Below are positions 52,362-62,809 of a stretch of 64,000 nt of DNA, in pieces. The notes beneath the pieces were generated by a model that saw nothing but the letters and a program-made list of their open reading frames with translations, searched no databases and was not told where the DNA came from. The stretch spans positions 62,001 to 126,000 of the forward strand of contig JAKCPI010007843.1 of assembly GCA_023213315.1 (NCBI GenBank), read 5' to 3'. Source of the stretch: Euborellia annulipes (taxonomy: Eukaryota > Arthropoda > Insecta > Dermaptera > Anisolabididae). Numbering within the stretch: position 1 is the first letter of the stretch; each line of letters begins with the position of its first letter. Both the position numbers and the translations under genes were made by a program.

Positions 52362-52599
52362 TTCTGTCCTCTCCCCATTCCCGCAAAGCGGGGTCGGCGG
52401 ACCTCACTCTTTTCCCTTCAACCCTATCAAGTGTTTTTGCGACTGGAATAAATAGGACAGACCGGCCTCTCGCACGGTCTGATGCCTGTTGAAAAGAGGA
52501 AGAGACAGACATACAAAGAACTGAAGAACTACCTGTCCCAGCTCGGGTAGTTCGTGGTCGTCATCCACGTACCCACAAGATGTGGGTCCCTGAGCAAAA
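52362..52599 (-). mobile_element. SINE-like retroposon (family H), 18-bp TSD
   Basis: Second copy of 1816-2017, 238 bp. Flanked by AAACGATATCAATTTTTA (52344-52361) and AAACGATATTAATTTTTA (52600-52617), one mismatch. The minus strand starts GCTCAGGGACCCACATC and includes CGACCCCGCTTTGCGGG near the end. It has a short internal segment absent from copy 1. Confidence 0.87.
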
Positions 52600-52617
52600 A
52601 AACGATATTAATTTTTA

Positions 52618-53265
52618 CTTTAATAAGTGATTAGCGTGTATTTTTTTTTTTTTTTTTTTTTGCTTTTTTAGACTATATTTTTTATTCTGCCCGCGCCCCT
52701 TCTGCGCCATCTCAATGCCCCCTAATTTTCTCTGGGTCTTCTAATGCCCCCCGAAAGTCTCAAACGCCCACAAAGAGGCATTATCGCCCACGTTGAGATC
52801 CTATGATATACTATTCATTATTTAGTTAATTTCTTGCTTATTAAGCCTTTAAGAAAACTGTTATTTTTTTTTTCCTTTTCAAAGTATTTTATTAATAAAA
52901 AATACCCAAGTAATTCCCCGCTCTCAAAAACACATAGGCATCGATTTGTTTCCATTGATTATGAGCTCATACGTATATTTTATTTGTATTTATTTATATA
53001 TAGGGTGTGTATGGGATTGCGTGTGCATGCATGCCAAAGGGACGAGACGAATGACTAGGCACGCAATCAACTCAAATTTTACATATCATTGACTCACTTT
53101 CAAAATAGCTCTCACAATTTTATACCTGCATCTATGAGAATTATGGTATAGTGGCAAATTGTTATATATAATATTTCAACCATCATAAAAAATTTATTTA
53201 TTAGTAATAATTTTTACATGAACATTTTAAGCAAAAATATTTTATTTTTATGTAAGTTTTCAATT
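52618..53265. other. No gene recognised
   Basis: A GC-richer patch at about 52685-52795 with repeated GCCC and AATGCCCCC phrases may be a transposon remnant but has no matched end. A 74-codon frame at 52834 has no domain. Confidence 0.4.
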
Positions 53266-53268
53266 TTT

Positions 53269-53889
53269 ACTTTTTCTTACCTAATTTATATATGTAATAT
53301 ATAGTGAAAAAGTATTGCGATCGTGTGAAAATTCGATGTCAAAATTTTGATGGAAATACACGTTTTGAGGTCCCTATAGTCCAAAAAAGTGGGTTCCGCA
53401 AATTAGTGTGTGCCTGTGTGGACGATTTCAAGTAGGTTGAAATTTTAAATTTATGTTAGACACCTTCTCGGGCAGTTAAAATAGGCTTTTGAACAAAATT
53501 GGCCAAAAAGTACTAGTACTTAACTGAGGTACTTTTTCAGTTTATTTCGAATTTCTCAAAATTGTCCCTAACGATATCGATTAAAATTCATAAATTAACT
53601 ATTTTTTAGATGCTCTTTAAAAAGTATATCAGTAAAATTTTTCGTGAAAATTGTTTGAAGTACACTTTACTTGTGTACTTTTTCAGTTTTACTTTTTTTC
53701 GACATTCTAGAAATTGGCTCAATGTTTTTCTGTTTATAAATTTTTCATCTTGAATTTTATCTAATGTAGGACCTACTGGCGGAAACTATATATGTCGACA
53801 CAAAAATCTGGTGTTACAAGGACAGAACACAACTTTCAATTACCAAAGGTAAGAGAAAGTTGTATGCTGATGACCAGTCACACCAGATT
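53269..53889 (+). repeat. Family A copy, complete ends
   Basis: Hairpin A (TTTACTTTTTCTTACC / GTGAAAAAGTATTG), TTTTGATGGAAATACACG, GGCCAAAAAGTACTAGTACT, TAAAAAGTATATCAGTAAAA, then hairpin B (AATCTGGTGTTACAAGGAC to GACCAGTCACACCAGATTT). Confidence 0.92.
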
Positions 53890-55030
53890 TTTAAATATTA
53901 CTATTCTTAAATAAACCTTCAAACACTTATAAATTTATTAATAATTAAACAAAACAAGTTCATATTAATTAGAAAACTCAAAGTTAAGTATTAATTAAGA
54001 TATCTGTTTTTGCGATCTTTTTATAATTATATTTCTTAAAGGAACTTAATGTAAAAGAAAATTTGGTTCACTTGATTAATATATTTTTGTTTGTTTTTTT
54101 TGATAATTTTCTTCTTATCAAGACGGAAATTCTCTCTCCAGTTTGAAATATCCAAGTTCAAAGAAAACTTAGATAAACTTTCTGAAGCGAGAAATTCAAA
54201 ATTTATTATAATCGGCTTTAAATTTTTCGTCTCTTTGAAGAATTTAAAATTTTACTTTCTCTAGTAGGTTCAATGTAATTAAAAAAAAAAAATAAAAATA
54301 TTACAATCGGGCGAAAATTTCACGTGTATTTTTATTGAGTATTATATAAATTATATTAAAAATTCATATGCTTTTTTTTAATTTTTAGAAAAGCAAGAAA
54401 GATTAAAATAATAATAAAATTTTCTATTTATTTTTTAATCTAATGAAATTCAGTTATTTCAAAGTTTCTTAAAAATGTTTTGAGCTATTATTGAAAAGTT
54501 TTTCTCCATTTATTAAAAAAAAGCATTTGGGAATTCAAGAAAAAAAAAAATATAAAATTGAAGATCTTTGACAATAATTTGAAATTATATATCTTATATA
54601 AAAGTTTGGATTGTAGCAAGATTTCCACTTAAGAAATGAAACTTTTCTCAAAAATTGTAGTTAATAAAAATTTATATATTTTTTGCAAATTTTAAAATTG
54701 ATTTTGGAAAAACGACTTTTATATAAATACTTTTTATGCTCTCAAAGAATTTGAAACCAAAATTTTTTACGACAGATCACCGTAAATAGAAACTGATAAA
54801 TGCAAACGATTTTGGTGTTAAAACCAATAAGCCTTATTTAGATAATATAATTATAAATATAAACAAAATCATATTTTTAATTAAATTATCGTGAAATATA
54901 GATAAAAATAAATAACACAAGGTTAAGTTTCAAAAGGATTTTATTAATTGTAATTAAATGTAGTACCAGTAAGCTGGATGAGCAAGAGGTTATTAAAATC
55001 ATGTACCTTCAGGCATACGAATTTAACATC
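53890..55030. other. No gene recognised; AT-rich
   Basis: About 1.1 kb. A short match to the family B repeat tail (ACACAAGGTTAAGTTTCAAA, about 54917) is the only recognisable feature. Confidence 0.4.
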
Positions 55031-55274
55031 CGCCTATTATACTAATGAAAATAAAATTTCATTGACTAGAGAAAGATCTTAAAAACTGCTCGCCATCTAC
55101 CAAGCAAGATTGGAACTGCGTCACAATTCTAGACGCCTGGTATGGGTAACTCTCTTGTGAGGTTGCAGCCCTACCAGGCGTGACATAGTTCCAATCTTGC
55201 TTGATAGATGGCCTGAAATTTTTAAGATCTTACTCTAGTCAATAAAATTTTAATTTCATTAGTATAATAGGCGA
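55031..55274. repeat. Fold-back repeat
   Basis: CGCCTATTATACTAATGAAA on the left returns as TTTCATTAGTATAATAGGCG on the right, and CAAGCAAGATTGGAACT returns as AGTTCCAATCTTGCTTG. The spacer contains a smaller inverted pair (CGCCTGGTA / TACCAGGCG). Confidence 0.85.
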
Positions 55275-55284
55275 ATGCGAGATG

Positions 55285-55375
55285 TGCTTATTGGGCCGGC
55301 GCCGTTGGATAAGGGTAGTCCACCCGCCGCGAAAGCGTGGATGTCCTGGTTCGACTCCATGGAGTGCAATTTTGC
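55285..55375 (+). mobile_element. tRNA-like / SINE head with perfect B box
   Basis: GGTTCGACTCC at 55348-55358 fits the polymerase III B box at all positions, within a GC-rich stretch beginning GGGCCGGCGCCG. The A-box region (TGGATAAGGG) is weak. The minus-strand 71-codon frame here is incidental. Confidence 0.45.
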
Positions 55376-55430
55376 CCAATCTTAAGTACAAACATATCTC
55401 GCAACTTGCTATCTTAAACGATATATTGAC

Positions 55431-56840
55431 TAGACATGGGTGATACTGTATCAATCTGATATTTTGTATCAGGTAGGAAAAAGTAACAGGTACACATAAT
55501 GGGTACGAGCAAAAAATATCAGGTATTTAAATACCAAAGTAAAAATCAGATAACTTATTTATTAAAAAAAATATATATTTTTTTTTCATTTCTGCTCTCT
55601 TTCTTAAAGTGAAGAAAAGAGAAATAATGTATAATAATTAGATTTGTATTTAATTATTATAGGGCCTAGTGAGAAAAGTAGAGTAAAAAATGTAAAAATG
55701 ATTCGGAATGACGTTCGAAAAGCGCGCCAGAGCTAGCGAAATTGCCCTGTCAGGAGAGAAGAGACGGGGCGGGCCGTCGCGAGTTGAGGGTCGCAAGAGA
55801 GAAGGAAAGAGAGAGCAGGCGCAAAGAAAACTGTATCGGGTAAGGAACGAAGCTCTAAAGTGAAAAGCAAGTAAGTATTTGATCAATGCGCAAGCGCGAG
55901 CGAGATATCAGGTTCGAGTGAGAAACGAATACCGAGCAAATAACATATACTTTTTGTATCTGTTATTTGAGTATCAACAACTCGGGCATACTCGACTGGA
56001 CCTGAACAGGACGCGTATTCGTTTCTCACTCGAACCTGATATCTCGCTCGCGCTTGCGCATTGATCAAATACTTGCTTTTCACTTTAGAGCTTCGTTCCT
56101 TACCCGATACAGTTTTCGTAGCGCCTGCTCTCTCTTTCCTTCTCTCTTGCAACCCTCAACTCGCGACGGCCCGCCCCGTCTCTTCTCTCCTGACAGGGCC
56201 ATTTCGCTATTGCTCTGGCGCGCTTTTCGAACGTCATTCCGAATCATTTTTACATTTTTTACTCTACTTTTCTCACTAGGCCCTATAATAATTAAATACA
56301 AATCTAATTATTACTTATACATTATTTCTCTTTTATTCACTTTAAGAAAGAGAGCAGAAATGAAAAAAATATATTTTTTTTTAATAAATAAGTTATCTGA
56401 TTTTTACTTTGAAACTATTTTTTTTTTTTATATATAAAAACATTAATTAAAAAAATAAAAATATATGTAACTGTGAATTGAAATACATAATGAATAGAAT
56501 TAAATTAAATTTCGTTCGCCGGCACAGAAATTTGTTAATTATTTTTCTAATGCAGTATATAAATTGACATTTTAAATTTGGAGACATGTCAGTTCACTCA
56601 GTTTGGAAAACTCTAGTAATGAATAATTATGAGTTTGTTCTCAACACAAGAATAAATAGGGTAGAAAACATTTGAAAAAATGTTAGACACGTTGTTATTG
56701 ACTTGAATTAATGTGAAGTTAGCGTTGCTGGGTGAAATTTGTTTCGGGTACAAAAGTATCAGGTAAAAATATCGGGTCAGAACAAGTACCTGTAACAGCT
56801 GGTACCTGGTACAGCAAAATCGAGTAATGACCCATGTCTA
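55431..56840. mobile_element. 1.41-kb hAT-type element with long fold-back arms, TSD ATATTGAC
   Basis: Terminal inverted repeat TAGACATGGGT at both ends, perfect 8-bp TSDs ATATTGAC at 55423-55430 and 56841-56848. Subterminal TATCAGGTA / GGTACCTGGTAC repeats follow. Internally, 55545-55932 and 56008-56413 form a nearly perfect inverted duplication of about 390 bp, GC-richer than its surroundings. Open frames of up to 127 codons appear on both strands only because the arms are GC-rich; mirror-image translations confirm they are not genes. No transposase. Confidence 0.93.
55545..56413. repeat. ~390-bp inverted arms inside the hAT element
   Basis: AAAGTAAAAATCAGATAACT opens the left arm and AGTTATCTGATTTTTACTTT closes the right. 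The arms share CGCGAGCGAGATATCAGG / CCTGATATCTCGCTCGCG and GGGCGGGCCGTCGCGAGTTG-type segments. The spacer is about 75 bp. Few differences separate the arms, so the duplication is recent or maintained. Confidence 0.95.
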
Positions 56841-56848
56841 ATATTGAC

Positions 56849-57961
56849 TGGCTAATGAACAGTCTATTTGAGCATTGATTGAAAAAATTCCATCTTTCTA
56901 CCTAGTTAATACGAATCTAACGACAAATGATATAGATTAATATAAATGATATATCTATTAAGACAGTATTAAAGATCTTTTTTGATCAAGGGTGGGGGAG
57001 GTGAAAAATTGTCATAAGACAGACAGACTTGTGCTATTAATTAAATTATCGTATTATATTTGGAATAATTCACCTGATATGAATAGAAGTTAATGTTGAA
57101 AAGTATAAAATAATTAAATTCCCTCGATTCTTGTACTTTGTACCTTTAAAAATTCATAATAAAATTCATTAATTAAATTTTATACTCGCTTTTCACTAAG
57201 AGCTTTTAAGTGCTATATGAGAGAGGTTGCTTTGATGGACGGGACCAATGATAAAAAGAGTTCAATTAACAATTAGACGTTATTTTAGGAGAAATATTAT
57301 AAAAACAATTTTTTTTGAAATAAACTAAGATTAATAAAAAAAAAAAAAAACGTTTAATTAAAATTTGTCCCTGGTATTTTTTTTTTTTTTTTTTTTTTTT
57401 TGTTGAATTGTATCTCATTAGGAAGTTAGAGACATGTGTATGCAATATTGAATCTTGCCCCCCTACGCTCTGCGCCCTGCGCCCTTCTTCGCCCACCCTT
57501 CGTTCTACGTCCTACGACTTGTCCAGGATTCGTTTCCCACTCGCTCGATGTATTGACTTTGCTATCAACTGGGTTACTTGGCCAACGGTTTTTAACCAGT
57601 CTGGTTCCAACCGGACAGTCCGCTTTTAGAGAGACGTCATATCCTATTACAGATATAACTTACGAAATAGGAGATTTATCAAATGATAATTTATTTGAAT
57701 TATTCGCTTAATCCGATGTTATTATTGCAATCGTAACAATAATTTTCTTTTATCCCAAGCTTTTCCAAGATACGAAAAATAATTAAGAACTTTAAAAAAA
57801 AAAGATGGTGTAATTAAGTAATGTTCTTTTGGTGAAAATTATTTATAATCTCAACACCAAAAAAAGTACAATGCAATTTTTGTATTGAGAGAGGAGACTT
57901 TTCTTTAAGGAAAATGTCAATTTTCAATTTCTAAATAAGTAGCAACATTTTATAAACTGTA
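56849..57961. other. No gene recognised
   Basis: AT-rich with a poly-T run at about 57380. A GC-richer patch at 57455-57640 gives open frames on three reading frames without any domain; it may be a retroelement or promoter remnant. Confidence 0.35.
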
Positions 57962-57988
57962 CTAGCTGTGCAGCCTGCCTTCGTCTAT
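57962..57988 (-). mobile_element. Helitron 3' end fragment
   Basis: Minus strand ends GGCAGGCTGCACAGCTAG followed by T, like other Helitron termini here. It is cut at 57989 by a hAT-like end. Confidence 0.4.
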
Positions 57989-58432
57989 ACCAGGGGTCGA
58001 CAATTCCCGCATGCGGCTTTTTGTCTAAATAGTGTGACTCTTCAGCCTATCCAAAATATATATTTTAATTTTATTGAAACAAATGAAATTTTCATTTATT
58101 AAAATAAAAATATTTTTTTCAAAAAGAATTTTAAATGTGATAGGTTTGAAATTGATTAGATTTAAATAAAATAAATATGTAATTTATAATAAAATAAAGT
58201 ATGTAATTATAAAAGACGGCCTTTTCATTCAAACACACAATGTTTTTTTGTATTGAACATATATATTTAATATTGATTGTGTTTTTTACCAAATGAACAT
58301 ATATTTTAATTTTTATAAGGTTATAATATAGTAAAATTATGTTTATAAAGGTTTAATGTGGCTCTTTGTAAGATTTTTCAAAATTAATTAAGCAAAAATG
58401 GCACTCTACTTAAAATATGTTGCCAACCCCTT
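57989..58432. mobile_element. hAT-like element, TSD unclear
   Basis: CAGGGGTCGACAATTCCCG at the left and TGTTGCCAACCCCTTG at the right are imperfect inverses of a widespread hAT end type. TGCGGCTTTTTGTCTAAAT and TGTGGCTCTTTG inside also fit. Flanks do not give a clean 8-bp duplication. Confidence 0.6.
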
Positions 58433-59082
58433 GTCTTTTATATATAGGCGCCACTGCCTCACCGCCTTCCCTACATCACAATTTTTACCCCTCCTTTACA
58501 AAATCCTGAGAAAACCAGTGGAAGTTTAGATATAGATATGAATAGTAGATAAATAAAATTAAGAAAACTCCAATATCCAATATTAGATAATCTTCCCTCC
58601 ATCCAGATATGGCCCAAGGATATTTGCCATCCTGGTGTAAATTTTTATCGAACGCTTAATGCCAAGCTGTCAAATTTACCAACCAATTACTAACAAATTA
58701 TAGTGGAATATAGGAGTATCACTTAATTAAGTAAAAAGATTTTTTTTTTTCTTTTATTGATATATCTCACTTTTTGAAAATTTAATAAATTATGTTTTAT
58801 TGATTAAATCGCACTCAGCAATGTTCTAAATACCGCTTATAATAATTTATTAACCAAAAATTTTAGATTTATTTTATGTATGCAATATATCAGTTTAATC
58901 AAATAATTATTTTTTGAGTTCTCGCGAATGAAATAAACCTTCACACAGAAATCAAACGAAAAAAAGGAACATAGAACATCAAAATACATTTTGATCAATT
59001 TCGATTTTTTTTTTGTGATAACATTAGCTTAGCATTCGGTAAATGTGCCTGGACATATATTGTATTTATTATAAGTAGTATC
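58433..59082. other. No gene recognised; AT-rich
   Basis: Nothing recognised. Confidence 0.45.
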
Positions 59083-59090
59083 GTCTAAAG

Positions 59091-59311
59091 CAGCGGTTCT
59101 TAACCTTTTCAGCAATCAGCACCCCTTGGTGTCTTAAAATATACTCGCCCACCCCCCTATAACCCGTCGATCAAAAAAAAGGCATTGCTTTCACATTTGT
59201 AAATTTTTAAGTTGATGATTTATTGAATAAAGAAAGTAAAATGATAAAATTTTATATAGATTTCTATAAATCGAAACTTCAAAATGCTTCCTCTCTGGTC
59301 AAGAACCACTG
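59091..59311. mobile_element. hAT-type MITE, TSD GTCTAAAG
   Basis: CAGCGGTTCTTAACCTTTT at the left, GGTCAAGAACCACTG at the right, perfect TSDs GTCTAAAG at 59083-59090 and 59312-59319. Length 221 bp. CAGCACCCCTTGGTG-type sequence inside is usual for this end type. Confidence 0.93.
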
Positions 59312-59325
59312 GTCTAAAGTGTATA

Positions 59326-59580
59326 TGGACCCTGTTACGCATTAGTGTGTCAAGCGCCATCTATCGAGTTTTGAGAAAATTAACATTAAAGTTTTTTGTT
59401 TTCATTAGATTATATATAATTTTTTTGTCGATTTTGCAAGTAACATTAAATATAAATTTTTTTAGGACATATTTCATAAAAATAAACTACTATTAATTAT
59501 AGCATTTGAAACAATATTCCGTGCTTAACTCAATTTTTAATTTTTTTGGCGCTTGACATACTATTACATAACAGGGTCCA
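59326..59580. mobile_element. MITE with TA-type target site
   Basis: TGGACCCTGTTA and, inward, GTGTCAAGCGCCA at the left; TGGCGCTTGACATA and TAACAGGGTCCA at the right. Flanked by TATA on both sides, compatible with a TA duplication. A 70-codon frame from 59284 crosses it without a domain. It lies seven bases from the preceding hAT TSD. Confidence 0.82.
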
Positions 59581-59737
59581 TATATGGTCTAAAATGCCGA
59601 AAAGACTAAATAAAACCTGGGGTTGATTAATTTTATCACATTTCTAAGTATGGGCTTAAAAAGTATAAACAAAAAATAAATTTATATAATTAAATATTTA
59701 TTAATTCATATAGGCTACCCGAAAAAAGTAGGGGTGT
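59581..59737. other. Spacer with a SINE-tail-like phrase
   Basis: GGTCTAAAATGCCGAAAAGA near 59587 resembles the SINE tail of 38515 and 49151 but is diverged; the rest is AT-rich. Confidence 0.3.
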
Positions 59738-59810
59738 GCCGCCGGGGAGTTGAACCACGGATCCATCAATTTATACTCGATGTGCCCTTACCACTAGACC
59801 ACAGCACGGC
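59738..59810 (-). tRNA. tRNA-like sequence (ATA anticodon loop), probable SINE head
   Basis: A 73-base minus-strand segment with a perfect A box (TGGTCTAGTGG) and a good B box (GGTTCAACTCC). The anticodon arm pairs ATCGA with TTGAT around the loop GTATAAA, which places ATA at the anticodon position after T33. The first five acceptor pairs form, the last two fail, and the T stem has a mismatch. The head (GCCGTGCTGTGGTCTAGTGG) is identical in the two SINE fragments near 4.2 and 5.4 kb. A transposed SINE head is therefore likelier than a working tRNA. Confidence 0.45.
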
Positions 59811-59814
59811 ATTC

Positions 59815-60440
59815 GGAATTTATAAACATAAGAGAACACAAATATTAGGTAAAGAGCGGCCTTTTACTCTTCAAATATAATCCAAAGTCGTTCAAATACA
59901 TGTATAGGAGTGTAATTCGTCAAAGAACCAGATAATAATTATTATTACAAAAATTAATTATAAGTAAAAACTATATTTGTTTTAGTTGATTACTCAGCTT
60001 TAAATTAGACTTCTATTTTCATGTTCTTTTAGTGAAAAATGGGTTCAGCTTTTTCAAGTTTTACCCCAATGAATGACATCATAATTTAGTCTAAAGGGTG
60101 GAAGAGTTGAAGGGTCGAAGGGCCATTCCTGGAAAACAACCAAGACGAGAAAGATTCTACCAAACAAATTCATAAAAGTTGCAAGCTAAAGAGAAAAAAA
60201 AATACTAAAAAAAGAACCAACAAGTTAAATTTCAGAGAAACGAAATATAATAATATAGCTATATATAAAATGTCACATTTCATTTTATATTTATTATTTT
60301 TGAAACGAAAAGAGAAGTTAGAATTTTTTTTTTATATTTCCATCAGATAATGATATGGTTCAAAAGGTTAAAGAAATGTATAATATTATATATCTAATAG
60401 TGTATTGAGAAAACAACGTCATTAAATTTTCCAAACAAGT
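59815..60440. other. No gene recognised; AT-rich
   Basis: Nothing recognised. Confidence 0.45.
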
Positions 60441-60446
60441 TATAAG

Positions 60447-60853
60447 TAGGGCTGCGAAAAATAATCGATTATTCTTCAATTATATTCTTAAAAAATAATC
60501 GATTATTTAAAAAAATCGATTAATCGATTATTTCGATTATTTTCATAATCGAATATTTTCGGGAAACATTGCATTTGAAAAGATGGGATGAGACTCGTAT
60601 GGAAAAAAAAAAGGTCAAATGATTTTCACGAGAGAGAAAAAACAAAAATTTTACGAAATACATTTTTACAAGAGTGAAAAAAATTTTCGTTTTACTAAAA
60701 AAAAAAAAAACAAAAAAGGTCAAATGATTGATGAGAGGGAAATTGGAAATTATACCAGAGAAAAAAAAGGTACAATTTTTTTTTTTTCATAATCAATTAT
60801 TTTTCCCATAATCGAAATAATCGATTATTTTTTTCCATAATGGAACACCCCTA
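60447..60853. mobile_element. hAT-type MITE, TSD GTTATAAG/GTTATAAA
   Basis: TAGGGCTGCG at the left, GGAACACCCCTA at the right; 8-bp flanks (60439-60446 and 60854-60861) differ at the last base. Repeated AATCGATTATT sites crowd both subterminal regions. The core has AAGGTCAAATGATT segments shared with 28424 and 47977. A minus frame at 60520 is incidental. Confidence 0.85.
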
Positions 60854-60861
60854 GTTATAAA

Positions 60862-61668
60862 TAGGAAGAAATAAATAACAAACTATAGACAAAATAGTAA
60901 AATGATTAAAACAACAACTTTGGATTAATAACTTATTAAATATTCTTTAAGCAAAGTATTTAATATTATTTATAAATTTGTAAAAACTCGTCATTGTTAT
61001 TTTGTATCCTACGCCTTTACAGTTGAATGAATGTCTTATTTGAATTGCTTTTATTCAAGAACACTCATTTTGAATTACTTGGAAAAGACTTCGTTCATTT
61101 TGTCGTTTACTGAGAATAAGGGACAAAACAATTTAGAGGATTTAAATTATTTTTTAATAAATAGCAGCACTGTCTCTCAAAAAATTTCATCAATTGCAAT
61201 TTATGTTAATAAACTGCCTAATCAATACTAACTTAATATTCTAATTATAAATGTAGAGAGAGCGCGAAACAGAATTAGGAATATATTTTTTTAGATTTAT
61301 TTTTTTTAAATACTGCTTTTAATTTTAGAAAAGTAATCATTTTTATTTCTATTTACATATGTAAATTTATATAGAATGAAAATAATTCTGCAATTACTTG
61401 TCTTTTTTTAATTGTTTATACAAATCCCATATCCTTTATATGAAATTTTAATTTTTTTTTTTTTTTAAATAAAAGTAATTATTTTCTTTCTGATTGTTTA
61501 GGAAATAACCAAATTTGTTATTTAAACAATATTCGCAATCAGGGCGGAGAGGGTGTGGGATCAAATCCCACCCCAAGAGGGGGATAAAATAGTCTTTAAA
61601 ACGACCGAAGTTCGGAACATTCATTACTCTCTTTACATATTAAAAAATGTTTGCATTTATTCTAAATA
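60862..61668. other. No gene recognised; AT-rich
   Basis: A 66-codon plus frame (61031-61231) has no domain. GTGGGATCAAATCCCAC at 61556 could be a decayed T arm but has no A box. Confidence 0.4.
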
Positions 61669-61830
61669 CTAGTTGCATCGCCCGCAGGTTTAGCTTCGTC
61701 CCGTGGACTCCTCCGCCTGGCCACCTAAGGCGGACCCTATCCTTTGTTATCTTGGTTCTTTTTAAGATTTCATTTCAAAATTCCTATAGGCTATGGAGAA
61801 ACGGATGGAATGCCAGGAGAACAAACAACG
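61669..61830 (-). mobile_element. Helitron 3' end fragment
   Basis: Minus strand: GGGACGAAGCTAAACCTGCG, then GGCGATGCAACTAG followed by T at 61668. This is the CTAG|T end of the Helitrons described above, with AAATCTT and TTCCTATAGG further inside. The 5' end was not located. Confidence 0.5.
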
Positions 61831-62224
61831 AATTATAGGCCTAAAAACAGATATTTCTATGATGGTTAATTAAAAGGAAAAATTTTATAATTTCTCATTT
61901 GAGAGATTTAATTATATTATTATTACAATTAATTGGCTTCTGATTTTTCAAAAAATGAGATAGATATATTTCAATGGGGAAATTTTCAAAAATTTTTTGA
62001 GCCTCTTGACCGGATTATTTTTTCCTGTACTCAAACCTTATTTCGAAATTAAATTATAGATTATGAAACATAAATAATAAATATCAGACAGAAGAGTGCC
62101 TTGTCCCCCTCTACTCCTCCCCCACCCAGAGTCACCCGCATCCCTACAGTCACTAGATCTTAGAAGAAGCGTGTTTGCACTCTCTTTTTTCTTCTATAGG
62201 TACGAGTATTACCATGGTCAATGA
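61831..62224. other. No gene recognised
   Basis: AT-rich to about 62090, then mixed sequence leading into the LINE remnant; it may be more decayed LINE, but no frame is recognisable. Confidence 0.35.
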
Positions 62225-62467
62225 TCTGCCGAATTAAAGTCAATTATCCCACCCAATACAACATATACAGGGAACACAAGGGAGGGATCGTCCCGGGAAC
62301 CCTATGCTGTTCAGATCACTACTAAAAGAACTAGTCAATTCGAATCTTCCTTTGTCCCCATGATCTCCCTTGATTGGAACAAGCTCCCTGCGTCTATCTT
62401 CCCCAAAACCTACCATCTTCAGACTTTCAAGTCTAATCTCAACAGACATCTCGGTTCCCGCAGTTGA
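62225..62467 (+). pseudogene. Non-LTR retrotransposon ORF2, C-terminal remnant
   Basis: An 80-codon frame includes EPYAVQITTKRTSQFESSFV, then PMISLDWNKLPASIFPKTYH and LQTFKSNLNRHLGSRS before a TGA at 62465-62467. The succession Ser-Phe-(V/I)-Pro, Trp-Asn-x-Leu-Pro, Phe-Pro, then Phe-Lys-x-x-(L/V)-Asn-x-His-Leu is the conserved tail after the reverse transcriptase domain in Jockey/CR1-type LINEs. A stop at 62222-62224 cuts the frame, and the RT domain and endonuclease are absent: a 5'-truncated copy, the usual product of incomplete target-primed insertion. GGTCTTCGGACC near 62548 probably belongs to its 3' UTR. A minus-strand frame here is a shadow. Confidence 0.8.
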
Positions 62468-62700
62468 TCTCCCCTTTTCTCCTTTATTTATTTATTTATT
62501 TTTTTAACTAAATTCTTCCTGGCTGCATGTGACCACTTGTCATTATAGGTCTTCGGACCTTATGCACCTATTCCAAAAAAAGTGGTTTTACCAGTGCTCT
62601 AATGGTTAAAAAGCTAAATGTAACATCGGCAAAATAAATAATTAAATATTAAAAAACAAGTTATTCCGATCAACAACAAATAGTCCATATTTATATATAG
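62468..62700. other. Probable LINE 3' UTR and spacer
   Basis: TTTATTTATTTATTT repeats and GGTCTTCGGACCTTATGCAC follow the ORF2 stop. No poly-A end or TSD could be fixed. Confidence 0.35.
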
Positions 62701-62705
62701 AGCCC

Positions 62706-62806
62706 ATATATCAACACAAAAAAATCTGGTGTGACAAAAAGAGAACACAATTTTCATATACCGAAGGTAAGAAAAAATGGGAGGTCTGCGATAATCTCAC
62801 CAGATT
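62706..62806 (+). repeat. Family A fragment: hairpin B only
   Basis: TATATCAACACAAAAAAATC, TGGTGTGACAAAAAGAGAAC, CCGAAGGTAAGAAAAAA and AATCTCACCAGATTTTTT: a decayed 3' terminal hairpin of family A. Confidence 0.8.
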
Positions 62807-62809
62807 TTT

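Noticed and set aside
55650..56437. Open frames of 60-127 codons on both strands
   Set aside because: They lie in the inverted arms of the hAT element and read as mirror copies of each other; length comes from GC-rich composition, not coding.
61535..61600. Possible tRNA (GTGGGATCAAATCCCAC T-arm-like)
   Set aside because: No A box at the right distance and no acceptor pairing.
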